Position numbers and translations under genes: made by a program. From Ectocarpus siliculosus (taxonomy: Eukaryota; Sar; Phaeophyceae; Ectocarpales; Ectocarpaceae), in assembly GCA_000310025.1 (NCBI GenBank), contig FN649734.1:827406-891405 (forward strand): a stretch of DNA of 64,000 nucleotides. Reading direction: 5' to 3'. The notes below the pieces were generated by a model. That model worked only from the letters and a program-made list of their open reading frames with translations, ran no database searches and had not been told where the DNA came from. Shown in pieces: positions 33,982 through 45,499 of this stretch. The first letter of the stretch is position 1. Every line of letters starts with the position of its first letter.

Positions 33982-36900
33982 GTGAGTACCGACTGCGGTG
34001 GCTATCCTTTGGGTGTCGTTGCTCTGCTGGTGGTGCCTGCCCGTGCTTTTTTCGTCCTGATGGCGGTGAGTGCATGTATCCTTTGTCAAGCTTGGTGCGA
34101 GAGACCACATCCTGTGCCTGTGGCGCGTGTCCGCTAGCGCGGTATCTGCTCACTTTGTGGACACTCGTGTCGGTGGTTACACACCCGAACACGCTGCTTG
34201 TGCTGTGGTGGATAGAAGCGTGAGCAAAATATATACCAGGAGTATTATTCTTTTTTCTGCATCCCCATTCCGCAGACTCACTCAGGACAGAAAATAACTG
34301 TTCGGCGATCAGTGGTGCTTTGACGTTTGCGTTGTGGCTCGTCGGGAGCAGCTGCCAGGCATCATGAAGCTATACAGCGGCATCTTTGAGCTGCATTAAA
34401 ATATCTTGCTTTATTTCTTGGAAAGTTTGTCGCACATCCGCCATGCAGAAAGCTCTTGTGAAGGCGATCCACATGGTTTTTTCCACTGGCTTCCGCCTCG
34501 CCTACTGTGTGGGTGCTCCTGATGCAGTTGGCGGCACCCCCCCTCCCCTCCCGTGAGGGACTGTGTCAGGAGCAATGGCCCGTGATGACAGTCGTTTATT
34601 TCGCCACCGTTCCTCCGGCTCCTCCGCCATGTATCACTCGCCGCCCCAAGTCTGTGCCCGCGGGTCAATATTGTTTGCGGTGTGTTCTGATGCGCTATTG
34701 GCTTGTCGGGTCGTGCGTGTGCCTGGAATCAACCAGAGGGTCTCTGCGAGGAGCAAAGGCACGTGATCGACCTCGTGCTTGAGGGGAAGTCGGTGTTCTT
34801 CACGGGGGCGGCGGGGACAGGCAAGAGCTTCCTGCTCAAGAAGCTTCACCAGGTGCGGTGTGCATTTTCTCTTGTTACCGTTGTTGCTGTGATGAGTTTG
34901 TCGTTGTTGCCGTAGTTGCAGAAGTTGTGGTAGTCGCTGCCTTGCTTGTTGCTGATGCCGTGTTCTCGTTTGGTGGTTGTTTGTTGTTCGTCGTCGCTGG
35001 TGTCGGTGCTATTGCTACAGAAATTGTGTGTGTATATGTTCCGGTTGTGCTGTTTTGTGGCGGTGTTGTGGTGGCGTTGTGAGCGGGGTTTGTCGTTTCG
35101 GTCGCTGTTGTGGGTGTTGTGGATTCGGGTGTTTATTGGTGGTGGTGGTGGTGGCGGCGGCGGTGGTGGTGGTGCTATTTACTCGTTTCTGTCGTTGTGT
35201 TGAATCGGCACGGATTCGGTTGATCTTATTGGTTGCCTGACTTTGGTGTCATGGACATGTCTATCTGCTACATCTGTGTTATCGTGAAACTTTTCAAAGT
35301 CCTGTTCATTCGGACGTTCGATGTCTGATTTGTTTGCCCTCGAACATGCTGGTTGCAGGCGTTAAGGCAGGCTGATCAAGGAGCGACGACGTTTATGACG
35401 GGGACCACAGGTATGAGATGAAAGATAAGAACGACATGAAAGATGATTAGATGCCTGTTGGGCACATTGTTTTCATGGGTATCGGTGATGCAAAGTGGAG
35501 TAGGTTGATGTAGGCCATATCGACAACGACCTACCCCATGGGCTTGGAATAGTCAGCAATGTTTTATCGGCAACAGCAGTGTTTTTGTGGCTTCATACTG
35601 GACGTGAGTTGTACAACTTTGCCTGTCGGTAAATTTTTTAACACGGAAGTAGCACGGGCAGAGAGCCGCACACGATTGTGTGTTGGGCCCACCTTCTTTC
35701 TGCGGTGCGTGGATAATTTCTCATCTCCACGCAAGGATTCACCCATCGTTTTTGTCTTCTCCACCGTCAAGTATAACTTTGTGTACACACGACCTCGTCG
35801 ATTGCTGTTTGGAATTTCAATAGGAAAGAACATTCTCTTCGGCTCGTGTGACTGCGCAAAGGGTCGACCTTACGATCGAAGCTAAACAGAAGGCTGAAAA
35901 GTCACTGCCCCAACTGAACCGCTGATACGGCCAGGGCCAGATTTTGCGAAATCGGACCATGTTTGCCGTTGTCTCATTTGATGCGTTGCCCCTGCCTTGT
36001 TCCTCAGGCAAAGCGGCCGTGGGTATAGGAGGGTGCACCATCCACAGCTTCGCAGGAATCGGCCTAGGCAAAGATGTGAGTGGAGTGGAAGGTGCAGTGG
36101 CCTCGATATTGTTTTTTGCTTTCTCGTCTCACCCCGCGTTTGCTGACACCACTGCATCTACGTTCACTACGATACTGGATGGCTACGTTTTGGGGTGTAC
36201 CACTCATCATGGGGCAAGCAAACACGATCCCCACCGATGCTGCTGAAAGCAGCCCGTGTTGGTTTTATGTTTCCCGACCACACCAAAACTTGGAGGTCGT
36301 CATGATGTGCAGCACTTTCTTGTCTTGGCACACACGAACAAATGATGCACCCCCCGTCGCATGCTAACATCTGTGTTGGGATGTTGGGTGAACAGTCCGT
36401 GGAGCAGCTGGTGGGTCGAGTGAAGCGGAGCCGGAACGCGCAGAAGCGGTGGGCGCAATGCAAGGTTCTGGTGATCGACGAGATCTCCATGATGGAGGCC
36501 GACCTCTTCGACAAGCTCAACCTTGTCGGGCAGAGGTGGGTTGAAGCTCTTGTTATTTGTTGGTGGTGTTGTTGCCTTTCGAAATTCTGGTGAGAAGTTG
36601 CCGCCCAAAAAATCCTCGGCATCATCCCTTCCTGTATTTTTTTCTGGCTTGACAGGGTGAAGGGAAACGGCCAGCCGTTCGGAGGCATTCAGCTCGTGCT
36701 GTGTGGGGACTTTTTCCAGCTGCCTCCTGTCGGGATTGGCCGCGGAAGCACTCGCTTCTGCTTCGAAGCCAGGACTTGGGACACCTCGATTGACCAGTCG
36801 ATCGTGCTCAAGCAGGTGGGCCTAGCGCCTGATTTACTCCTGTTAGAGGTGTTTTTTTTTTTCTTACGTTGCAGATTTTGGTTGTGGCATGTTCAGGGCT

Positions 36901-39900
36901 GGTTCGTGGGCGGCGCTTCGGGAGTGTTTGTATGTCTGCAGCGCTGTAGGGCTTGTGCAAGGTTCAGTTTCTTGCTGTTGCTGTCGACAAGATGATCTGT
37001 CGCGATGTTCTCCTGCAGTTCGAACTGCTACACATGTGTTGCGTTTTTTTTTGCGTTGTGGGTAAGAAACTGGCACCAATGGCTTGAGCTCGTGTGCATT
37101 TTCATGGCACGTAAAGTCGTAATATTGACATCCCCTTCGACAGTGAACGTCAGTTGTGTCGCCTCCTGGGGCCTTCTTCTGTCTCTGTTCTCCCTCTCTC
37201 GCGCGCTCCCGCAGGTTTTCAGGCAGAAGGATCCGTTCTTCCTGAAGATCCTACACGAGATGAGGGAAGGCCGGGTCAGCTCCGAGGCCGAGCAAGTTCT
37301 CGCCAACAAGGTACTGTATGTATCATGCACGTGCGTACGCGTGCGGCATGTCCTCTTGCGGTCGGGGAGTTAGCCGCCGCGGTGTCCTCCGCACTTGCTC
37401 GCGAATGGTTACATCGGAAAATATCCTCTCCCTGGCTGGTGGTGTGTAATTGACGGCTGCACGGGGCTCTCGGTGAACCTGCTTGTGTGCTCGTAGTGTG
37501 TTCGTGCCTTGCTTTGGTTTTCTAGCCAAGCGAAGTCGTGCCGCGAGGGTCTGTTGACGGCAAGGGCAGAGTGTTTTCGAGAAGTCGTGGTGTCTATGGG
37601 AACACGGAAGGCTGCACGCGCGCCAAAGCAGCGTGTCAGTGTTGTGTCTGTGTTTCTTCGTGGCGCGTTCTTCGCCAGAAATATGCGTCGTCCTTGTCTT
37701 GGAGCGCGGTTACATTACATTTCTGTATGTGTGACGTCCTTCAGAATGGGCACGATTTTCCCAACGTCTCTCCGTCGAGGGGACGAGTGATACCCTCTTT
37801 TTCACATGGGCGCGATTTGGCACACCTATCACGCGAGGTCTAGCGTAACTAGATTCGAGGCGGCAGCACAGACGAATGGCCGACGCATGGCTCGCAACCA
37901 TCGAGCACTGCCGACGGCATGGGGAGGCACACCTCGCCCACCATTCCGCATTCAGCATTCTCTTTCCTTCGCACCAACATTATTGTCCCCACCTTGGCCC
38001 TCTCCGCAGGTTGGGAAAAAACGTGTCACAGCGTGTATGCAAACCTGCACTCGACTTTCACCCGTCGAACAAAATGAATACTTCGCAGCCACAGTGTGGA
38101 TGACCCTCCTTGTTTCTCGCTGCCCCCCCCCCCCCCGGGTCTCCAAGGGATGTATGTTTATGGATGTTTCCTTCACAGGGCCAGCAATGGCCCTTCCAAC
38201 GCTACCAACAAATCAACGCTAAATCAACCGGGGGAATTTCCGCCGCCCCGCCCGCGGAATCCGGGAGCGGGGGAAGGGAAACTTCCTCCAAGGGCCCTCC
38301 GTCCGGAAGGGGGGGGGGAACGGGGGGGGGCGCTGGGGAAGGGGGNNNNNNNNNNNNNNNNNNNNNNNNNNNNNNNNNNNNNNNNNNNNNNNNNNNNNNN
38401 NNNNNNNNNNNNNNNNNNNNNNNNNNNNNNNNNNNNNNNNNNNNNCGCCGCCCCCGCGGAGTCGGGCAGCGGGGGAGGGGAAGTTTTGTCGACGGCCCTT
38501 CCCTCCGCAGCGGCCGCGGGCCCGCGGGACAGACGTGGGTATGACGGGGGTGGCCCCCCGGCGGAGCCCTCTGCGGTTGCACCGCCTCCGCCGCCACCCC
38601 CGTCATACACCCGTCTGTTCAGCAGGAACGAGGACGTCGATCGGCTCAACGTGGAGGAACTCCAGAAGCTCCAAGGTATACACGACCGCAGTACACGCGA
38701 TCGCTAGTTCCACCGCACCGCCGCACCGGCCGGTAGTAGGTGGAAGGGCGGCGTTGGTGCCCCTGGTGTCTTGTTTTTCGGTTACTTGTAGCTGGGCGTG
38801 TCCCTGTGCTGCCTTTGTCTGTGTTTGTTTTTCTTGAAGTAGCATCGGCCGCGCTGACAGGCTCACTAAATAACGTATGACCCGTCGATATGTGCGTGTT
38901 TCGTTTGGGACGCGCGCGTGTTGGAGTCTATGTTGACGACGCGTGGTACAACGCTATGTAGTCGTTAACGCCACGTAGTCATCTTTGGCGTGCAGCTTAT
39001 CGGGAGCGAGGCCCGAACTTTTATATCGTCGGAGTGTCTACGCACAATATGTGTTCCAACGAGGTGCGTTTGAACTCCTCCCTAACCGCAAACCCACCCC
39101 ATGTGCCGGTGGTCTGTTAGACAATATGACACCGCGGGTAATTAATCTGCTTCTGTAGGGTCGGTTCATCCCCGCCGCCCTTTTCTTGTGCAGGGACAAG
39201 CCGATTATTTAGCCTCAAACCCAGCCTATCTGCTGGTGGTCTGATAAACAACTCAACACCCCGCGCAATCAATCCGCTTCTGTTGGATCCGTCAATCCTC
39301 GCCGCGCCTGTTGTTGTGGTCTGCAGGACGAGCCGAGTTCTACGAGGCGGAGGACAATGGGGACCAGATGTACCTCACCCAGCTCCAGAAGCACTGCGCT
39401 GCGGGACAGACGATCGAGCTGAAGGTGCCTGTGTTCTTGTCGGTGCTGCTATCAATTGTTGTCTCGTCGTCGTTGTTGTTGTTGCGAACGTCAACCAATG
39501 GTTGCGCGCGACTATCCCAACCAAACCCTCCCTCCTTCTTCGAATGCCAATCGAGATGCAGACCGGACCATGCCGGTGACGTTTCGTTTTCCACCTCAAA
39601 GTTGCGGCCTTGGTGGCACTTCCGAGCAGCAACCTTGATACGGGTTGTTTGGTGCTGACCCCTGTTTCACGGTACCATACCGTATGATAGGTCGGGGCGA
39701 AGGTGTTGCTCCTGAAGAACCTGGACTCGTCCAGCCAGCTCGTCAACGGGGCGACGGGAGTCGTGAAGGAGTTCGTAGAGGCGTCCGGACGGAGGCTGCC
39801 CATGGTAAACAGGGTGTCTCGTGTCCACGCCACTGTTTTTTTTTTTTTTGTTCCTTTCGTCTTTTCGAGGGATGTGTTGTTTACTTTGCAGTCGCTCATC

Positions 39901-42900
39901 GTTGTTCGCACGCTACACGGGTAACTGCTGGGTGTGATACGCTAGATACCACCCTTGTTTCTGAGTAAACATGTTGTTAGGTGTCCACGCCAACACCGCT
40001 GTTTTTTCCCGCATTCAGCGTCTTTTTGTTTGGTTTTGCGCTCCATCAGTTGTTCACACGCTACGTGGGTAACTTCTGGGTTAACACGCCAGATAACCGG
40101 TTTGTTTGAGATGGAAACCTAGCTGCGGAGGTTGGTGCTCGGGCTTGGTCGCCACGCGTTTCATTGAACCTAGAAGTTTGAGGTTAGTGCTCTGCTTTGA
40201 TAGTTGAACATTCCATTGAAAACTCCGACTTTGAGATCGGTGCCTCAGCTTTGATGGCCAAACGTTTCATTATAACCTCCGAGTGTGAGGTCGGCTACCT
40301 CATCTTTGATGGCCAAACGTTCCATTATTACCGCCAAGTTTGAGGTTCGTATCGTGCTATACTTTTTTGGCCGGTCGTTTCAGGTGGAGTTCGACACGAT
40401 TGAAGGGGGCGGCAAGGTGGTAAGCGTCATCAGCGAGGAGGAGTGGACCGTCAGCCTAGGCGACAGGTCCGTGCACCATGCTTCCGGCGTCCGCCTCTCC
40501 TTTGTTTGCTCGTGTTTCCTCGGGCCCTGTCATATCGCGACAAACGCGGAAACTTTGCGGCCCGGCTGTGACGGACACGTAAACACGCTTTCTCAATGGC
40601 CGATGTGTTGGTTGTCGTGTCGTGGTGTTTTGTTAACCATCGTGCTAAGCTGTGTCCCACGCCTCCCAGTTTCAATTTTTAGAAGCTAAACTCTGCACCG
40701 AAAGAAGCGCATATGAACTGTTAGACAGCCGCGGGAGTGAATCTAAGTGGGAATGAAAGAGTGAATTATCCGGAGGACATCCCGCCATTCATGAAAGGTT
40801 GCAGCTCCAACGTTAGTCGCATATCCAGGAGGAGGAGGACAACAACTGAGACGAATGTTTAGGGTATAGGGCTCTCTCGAACGCAAATAGGAATATTGCA
40901 TCGTGGGAGTAATCGCTGCAGTAATTCAGGTTTTCCTTTCGGCGTTTCCGCTTGCTGATCGTGTTTGCCTTGAAGCACCCACTTCTCCTGTACCAGCGTT
41001 CGCTTGAGAAGCTTCACCTTTTTCTAGCGCCCCCCTCCCCTCTGGGCGGGAAGTGATACAGAAAGGATAGGCGGGATAAGAATGGCGTATTTGTGCCACG
41101 TTGGGAAAGAAGGACAAGGGAACGATTGGCCATTGGCAATCAGTCCTGTGGGGAACAATATTCCGTCCTCTCTAGGACGCGAGGTCAAAATGGTAAAACA
41201 ACTCAGGCTTGTAGAATACGACTAACGCCCCCTCGACGTACCACCGACTCGGGGTTCTCTCGTCCTTCCTCTTGTCGTCCCTCGTCTCATGGCGTCTGTG
41301 GTTGTGTCGTTGCTTCGTTAACGCAGGGAGATGGCGCGCCGAGTCCAGCTGCCACTTCGGCTTGCTTGGGCGTTGTCCGTGCACAAATCACAGGTACGGG
41401 AAGCATTTTTATTGTTGGTCCGCTTGCCGCTTGTCGCGTGTGGAGGTTTCCGGGGATAGCACAGGGGCGTCGCGAACCTCGCACGTGCACTGACTTCCTA
41501 GGGGTATAACTCCAGCGTTGGCGGCGGAGTTTCCGTGTGTGTACCCTTTCTCTCCCCCCTCCCCTTCTGCATCACAACATTTTCCCTGAACGCATACATG
41601 TCTCTGGCTGTGGGTGTGTTTTTGTTTTTTTGGATGGGGTGTCACCGAATCTCTGCTTCTCAAGATCGTGCGCCAGCCGTCCCTCCAGTAGCTACACGAG
41701 CATCGACACGAACAAGCCCTCGAGTGTATTTTTTTTTGTTACCGTGCATCTCCTCCATTTATGTATCACCCCCACCCCTATCGCTCTTCCGCCCGACAAT
41801 TCTCCGGCCTGTTGTGCTACCCTCTATCGGGGTGCTCTATGGTGCTGCCATGGATTGGTTCAGGGTATGACTATTGCCCACGTGATGGTATCCACTCGGG
41901 GCATGTTCGAGTTCGGCCAGGTGCGTCGAGTGCGAATGCAGCTCCATATGTCTCCCCTAACACAAGCAAACATTCGAAAAAATACTCACCTTGCTCTGTG
42001 GTTACTTATAATGACATTACCATCGACGCAAGCTACGTACGCTGTGACATACATCGCCTCCGCACGAACGAGTTATCCCAGGTGGGGATATCGCCTTGTT
42101 CACAGTGGCGTTCGGTACGACGAAAACGGGAACAGAGCTTAACGAACACACCCTGGTGTAACGCGTTCAGGTGTTCAAAAATATGAATACAATTACGTCC
42201 CTTGCCTTGTATGCGGCCGGCAAGTTGGCATCTTTCCGTGCATAGCAAACAAAATCGACGGAAGGAGTCCAAAGTTTTGTAGCGTTGCGACGGCAGTCCT
42301 ATATGGGCAGCTGTAGTCTCGTGCCGTTTCACTTTTTTCCTTGGCGTTTTGCTCTTTTTGCTCTAGCCCGAGGGTTGGACCACTACAGAAGGAAAGAAGG
42401 CGGAGAAAAAGACGCCTGTGTGTGTCCTTCCTCCTGTGTGACCCCTGCCGGTGTGTACCGGAAGTTGAAGAAAGCGACGTCCAGAAAAAAGTGGAATGGC
42501 AAAACACGGGGATGAAATCCGCTTTTGCCCGTCGGATATGAAGGCAAGCTTGCCCCCATGTTGCGACGTGTCACCCGTGTGTGCCTCGTGTTGCCAAGCT
42601 TCATGGTTGCATGGTGCCAATATCTGTTGCTTGATTCAGTCGTCTCGGCCTCCAAAATAATAAGATCCACAAAATAATTTATTATCCTTGTTTATTGTTT
42701 TGAAATTGCGCCGCATTGCCAGGCGTACGTAGCGCTATCGCGGGCGACCACCCTGGATGGGCTCCACCTTGTGGAGTTCCAAAAAGGCGTCGTTAAGGCG
42801 CACGAGAGCGTGAAGAAGTTCTACGCCGGTCTTGAGGTGACGGCGTCTGCCTTCCTTGCTTCGTAGATGGGGTTGGCCGCCCCACTTGTTGTGTTTTTCC

Positions 42901-45499
42901 GCCTCGGTGTTCGCGAGTTGGAGGTTCCTGTTGCGCCATATCGCAGGCTGCGTCATCGCAGGTTGCGTGGCGATGCTCTCTATTTTCGTCTCCTTAGTTT
43001 TGGCATGGCGTTGCTTTCGGTTTTTAGTCGATGGCCGCCGGTTTGCACGAATCGATGTTTGTGCTTCCAGGGATTTATATTCTGAGTTTATGCTGCGGAG
43101 CTAGTTTTGACTTTTCCGCCGGACGTGCTACCGGAGTTGAGGCTTTCCAGTGTCATGTTATGCCAGTTCTTCTCGAAACTAGCCCATTGTAACGTTCAAA
43201 GTATACGAGGACCGTCGATATTAGGTCTCGAAAGCGTAGTTGATAGCATTAGACCAGCTTGGAAATCGATATGAAATCTAGCTTATGCAGCATGAGTTCG
43301 CAGTGAACACGAGATGGGTTGAATGAATGTGAAGGCACATGGCGGAATGAATCGCCGCATGGTACCGTCTGCGTGTGACCCAGACTTGCAGCGCATCCAG
43401 CCTCCTGGTTTCTTCTTTTTCGCCCGTAGTTGTGATCTCCAAACAGAGTACCTGGCGTTGCTTGTTCCTGGCTGGTCGCTTCTGCCTGCTCGTCCTCTGT
43501 GCACGATTAGTCGAGACTCCGCTTGTACGTGCTACGCGCCCAGACTGAAGCTGCCCCTCGTTTTTTGCCGTCACTGCTGCTGCTGCTGCTGCTGCTGCTA
43601 CTACTACTGCTGCTGCTACTGCTGCTGCTGCTACGGTTGCGGTTGCCGCGCCTACGGCTGTGTACTGCTGTGCCGTACTGGCAACTCTGTCCACGAAGAG
43701 GAGAGCTGCCCACGGGGGCTCGAGCAGCGGTGTCACAGCGGCTCCGCGCCAGGGAAAGGTACGAAACAAAAAGTCACAGTTTCGAATCGCAGAGAGTGGG
43801 GTCACTGAGATGCAGCCGCAGTCGTTGTCGCCTTGCACGAGCAGACATCCGCTACAGGTTGTTGTTGTTGTTGGAACCAAAGGAGTTTTAACCTTATGAG
43901 ATTGCACGCTCTTCCTGTGGCAATTTTTTTTTTTGTCTTACTACCTGTTGAACATTCCGTTTTTGCTACGCTCGCACGCCGTGCGGCGCCCGCATGCACC
44001 CTCGTCTTTTGAATTGTACGGTACGCGAGATTTTTCTGACCCACGATCATTCAGAAGCGGCTCGTCCCCCCAACCCCAACCGCCAAACCTTCCTTTGGAG
44101 GTTTGAGGTTTGGGACTCTGTATTTTGAGGAATAGAAAACACTTCCCTCGACCGTCCTCAAAGACTATGTAGCGTCGTCTGCGATGCGTGCGAGATATCT
44201 CAAAGAATCATTCAGACCCCGGGGTCCGGAGCCGCGACCTTGCTACCTTCAGATTTTGGATGCCAAGCGTCTAATATACCGAGCAACCATTTTCCTCCAC
44301 CCGTTTCCGTGTAATGAATCTCGGACCCGCCAAGAATATTTCTCGAACAAGCTTGCTCTCGACCTGATGAGTCCTTCCTTTGCGCTCCTACGTGCAGGCG
44401 GTGCCCAAGCCAGGAGAGTGGATCTCTCGCTCTTCTTCAACTGCGACAGCAGCCTCACGTTCGTCGACAGCGGCATCTCGTTCGTCGACAGCAGCCTCTT
44501 CGGCATGGACAGGGACATCGGCCTCTCGTTCGGCGACAACGGCTTCTTCGACGTCAACAGCAGCCTCTTCGACTTCGACAGCGGCCTCTCGGCAGTACGC
44601 CTCGACCACGGTTGGCGGCGCGTCGCCCTCTGGGCGGGGCCCCGCGGCTGCTATCGGAGGGCACACACCCGGAGGCGGCGGTGGTCGCGGAGCGGCGACG
44701 GGAATGTCGCCCGCAGCGCGGGCGCGAATGGAAGAGAGCAGGTGTGTGTCCTCTCATGTCTTATTTCGGTAGAGACACCCACCGGGACAAGTACATTGAA
44801 TTTGTCGCACACCGCCTTCGCCAACGGTAGGAGCCCCTTCCTTGCTCCATCGCAGAGAATTACCGGATCTATCTCTCTTGCCACATTCATTCATTCCGCT
44901 TTCTCTGAAGTTGTACGGGCCGGAAGAAGCTGTGCGGTCAGGGGGGACACCACGAAGCTACACTTTTTTTTGCCGTACATGTACAAGTTTCGTCTCCCGC
45001 CCCGTTGTCTAGAATGACTTGTCCAAATCCAACCACGATTCCGTCTTTATTGGTCTATTTTGTCGTCCGACAAGAAACTGCTCAAAGGTGACCTCCAATG
45101 GGCCCTGGCTGTCAATGGCATTCTAGTGCTTCCCGTCACGATGGCGATTCGTGGAACCGCAGGGATACCGCATTGTGACCAGAACCTTCCGCACTCGGGT
45201 TCTTGACACTTCACATGAACAACCAACCCGTAGCTTTTTCCGAATTTCACTTGTGTTTCGTCCTACACAGCCGATTTGGTTACACATTGCATCACACGTT
45301 CATTTGGTATCAGCGTCACGTACAAGCTGAGATATCGAGCTCCTTTCTCACTTTGGAGACTCGGAAGTACTTCGCGCACCCCTACTGCTGTACCGTGCGG
45401 TCACGCAGGAGGCGCGCACTGGAAAAGCTGGCCGCAAAGAAGCGGGCGAAGGCTCTCGAGACTGCCTCTTGCGCGGAAGATGCTTGGGTTATAGAGTAA
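31300..45499 (+). CDS. PIF1: PIF1-family 5'-3' DNA helicase
   Basis: PIF1 helicases are superfamily 1B 5'-to-3' DNA helicases acting on G-quadruplexes, telomeres, Okazaki fragments and organellar DNA. Exons: 31300-31375, 32727-32898, 33737-33981, 34737-34852, 35359-35410, 36008-36075, 36396-36535, 36656-36815, 37215-37310, about 38179-38675 (interrupted by a 100-N gap), 39327-39424, 39691-39804, 40384-40466, 41327-41393, 41864-41920, 42723-42836, 44398-44741, 45409-45499 (TAA). Phases agree at every junction outside the gapped exon. Motif I FFTGAAGTGKS, motif II VLVIDEISMM, motif III LVLCGDFFQLPPV, motif V LAWALSVHKSQG and motif VI AYVALSRA are all intact. Predicted length is roughly 790 residues. 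The identification is secure; which PIF1 subgroup, and whether it is nuclear or organellar, is not. Confidence 0.94.
33353..33710 (+). repeat. CT microsatellite and CTCTCAATA minisatellite
   Basis: It begins with four exact 9-bp units (TCTCAATAC), passes through mixed CT/CAATA units, then an uninterrupted (CT)n of about 75 bp (33537-33611), then decayed copies to 33710. It forms the pyrimidine tract directly upstream of the PIF1 acceptor at 33735-33736. Long apparent ORFs across it on both strands are repeat artefacts. Confidence 0.95.
34737..36815 (+). CDS. PIF1: PIF1 helicase motifs I, Ia, II, III
   Basis: Five exons. EGLCEEQRHVIDLVLEGKSV leads into the Walker A loop GAAGTGKS (34737-34852). 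A 52-nt exon (35359-35410) and a 68-nt exon (36008-36075) give MTGTTGKAAVGIGGCTIHSF and AGIGLGKD, corresponding to motif Ia and the conserved TIHSF-type segment. Exon 36396-36535 holds the Walker B/DEAx-like DEIS. Exon 36656-36815 holds GDFFQLPPV and ends at a Leu-Lys-Gln helix. Catalytic Lys, Asp-Glu and Gln residues are all present, so this half of the ATPase should be functional. Confidence 0.95.
37215..38675 (+). CDS. PIF1: PIF1 middle exons, one interrupted by a gap
   Basis: Exon 37215-37310 reads VFRQKDPFFLKILHEMREGR and on, the family segment carrying the 'FRQ' Arg (motif IV). The next exon probably begins at 38179 and ends at 38675. Its right part gives YTRLFSRNEDVDRLNVEELQ, the PIF1 'PTRL...N.DVD..N' signature. 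In between lies a Gly/Pro/Ala-rich insert that includes the 100-N gap 38346-38445. The sequences on both sides of the gap are near copies of each other in the same reading frame (AAPPAESGSGG versus AAPAESGSGGG). The exon is therefore probably intact in the organism and duplicated only in the assembly. Confidence 0.75.
38346..38445. other. 100-N assembly gap inside a PIF1 exon
   Basis: Exactly 100 N. The left flank 38240-38320 and right flank 38447-38520 share GCGGA(A/G)TC and AGCGGGGGA(A/G)GGGAA and an AGGGCCCT/CGGCCCTT block in the same order, with scattered indels. The simplest reading is an unmerged overlap between contig ends, the left end being poorer. Confidence 0.9.
39080..39335 (+). 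repeat. Tandem duplication of an intron 3' end in PIF1
   Basis: Two copies, about 39080-39205 and 39206-39335, share GGTGGTCTG(T/A)TA, AATC(T/C)GCTTCTGT, and a pyrimidine tract ending TGTGCAGGGACAAGCCGA in the first and TCTGCAGGACGAGCCGA in the second. Only the second acceptor (39325-39326) opens the conserved coding frame, so the first is a decoy 3' splice site. Confidence 0.8.
39327..42836 (+). CDS. PIF1: PIF1 C-terminal core: motifs to VI
   Basis: Exon 39327-39424 (RAEFYEAEDNGDQMYLTQLQ). Exon 39691-39804 (GAKVLLLKNLDSSSQLVNGA, then TGVVKEF), the family's 'G..VML.KN....LVNG..G.V' block. Exon 40384-40466 is a beta-rich segment. Exon 41327-41393 has LPLRLAWALSVHKSQ (motif V). Exon 41864-41920 has GMTIAHVMVSTRGMFEFGQ. 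Exon 42723-42836 has AYVALSRATTLDGLHL (motif VI). The Arg finger and His-Lys-Ser-Gln are conserved. Exons average under 100 nt while introns run 270-900 bp and contain tandem duplications listed separately. Confidence 0.94.
39816..40100 (+). repeat. Duplicated segment (about 130 bp) in a PIF1 intron
   Basis: GTGTCCACGCCA, a T-rich run, TCTTTT, the pair GTTGTTCGCACGCTAC / GTTGTTCACACGCTAC, and GGGTAACT occur in the same order in 39818-39950 and 39981-40100. It is a diverged direct duplication with no coding potential. Confidence 0.7.
40097..40380 (+). repeat. About five degenerate tandem units of 54 bp in a PIF1 intron
   Basis: Units start near CATT(G/A)(A/T)AACC and contain TTTGAG(G/A)T(C/T)GGTGC and CTTTGATGGCCAAACGTTC. 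The units at about 40205, 40260 and 40315 are closest to each other. The array ends just before the acceptor at 40382-40383. Confidence 0.75.
43571..43640 (+). repeat. CTG/CTA trinucleotide tract in a PIF1 intron
   Basis: Eight or nine CTG triplets, then CTA triplets, then CTG again, followed by GGTTGCGGTTGC. It lies in the 42837-44397 intron. Frames across it read as poly-Leu, poly-Ala or poly-Ser, and none joins the neighbouring exons in phase, so I treat it as intronic. Confidence 0.75.
44398..45499 (+). CDS. PIF1: PIF1 C-terminal tail exons
   Basis: Exon 44398-44741 starts AVPKPGEWISRSSSTATAAS and is a Ser/Thr/Ala-rich tail built from imperfect repeats of SSSTAAS and then Gly/Pro. The DNA repeat is near TTCGTCGACAGC with a period of about 18-36 bp. 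The final exon 45409-45499 is basic and helical (RRALEKLAAKKRAKALETAS) and ends at TAA. Both follow in phase from the motif VI exon. This tail is not conserved in PIF1 and is less certain than the core. Confidence 0.65.

Noticed and set aside
43544-43758. Possible PIF1 exon spanning the CTG tract
   Set aside because: No acceptor gives a phase that joins 42836 and the Ala-rich frame, whereas a direct 42836-44398 splice is in phase.
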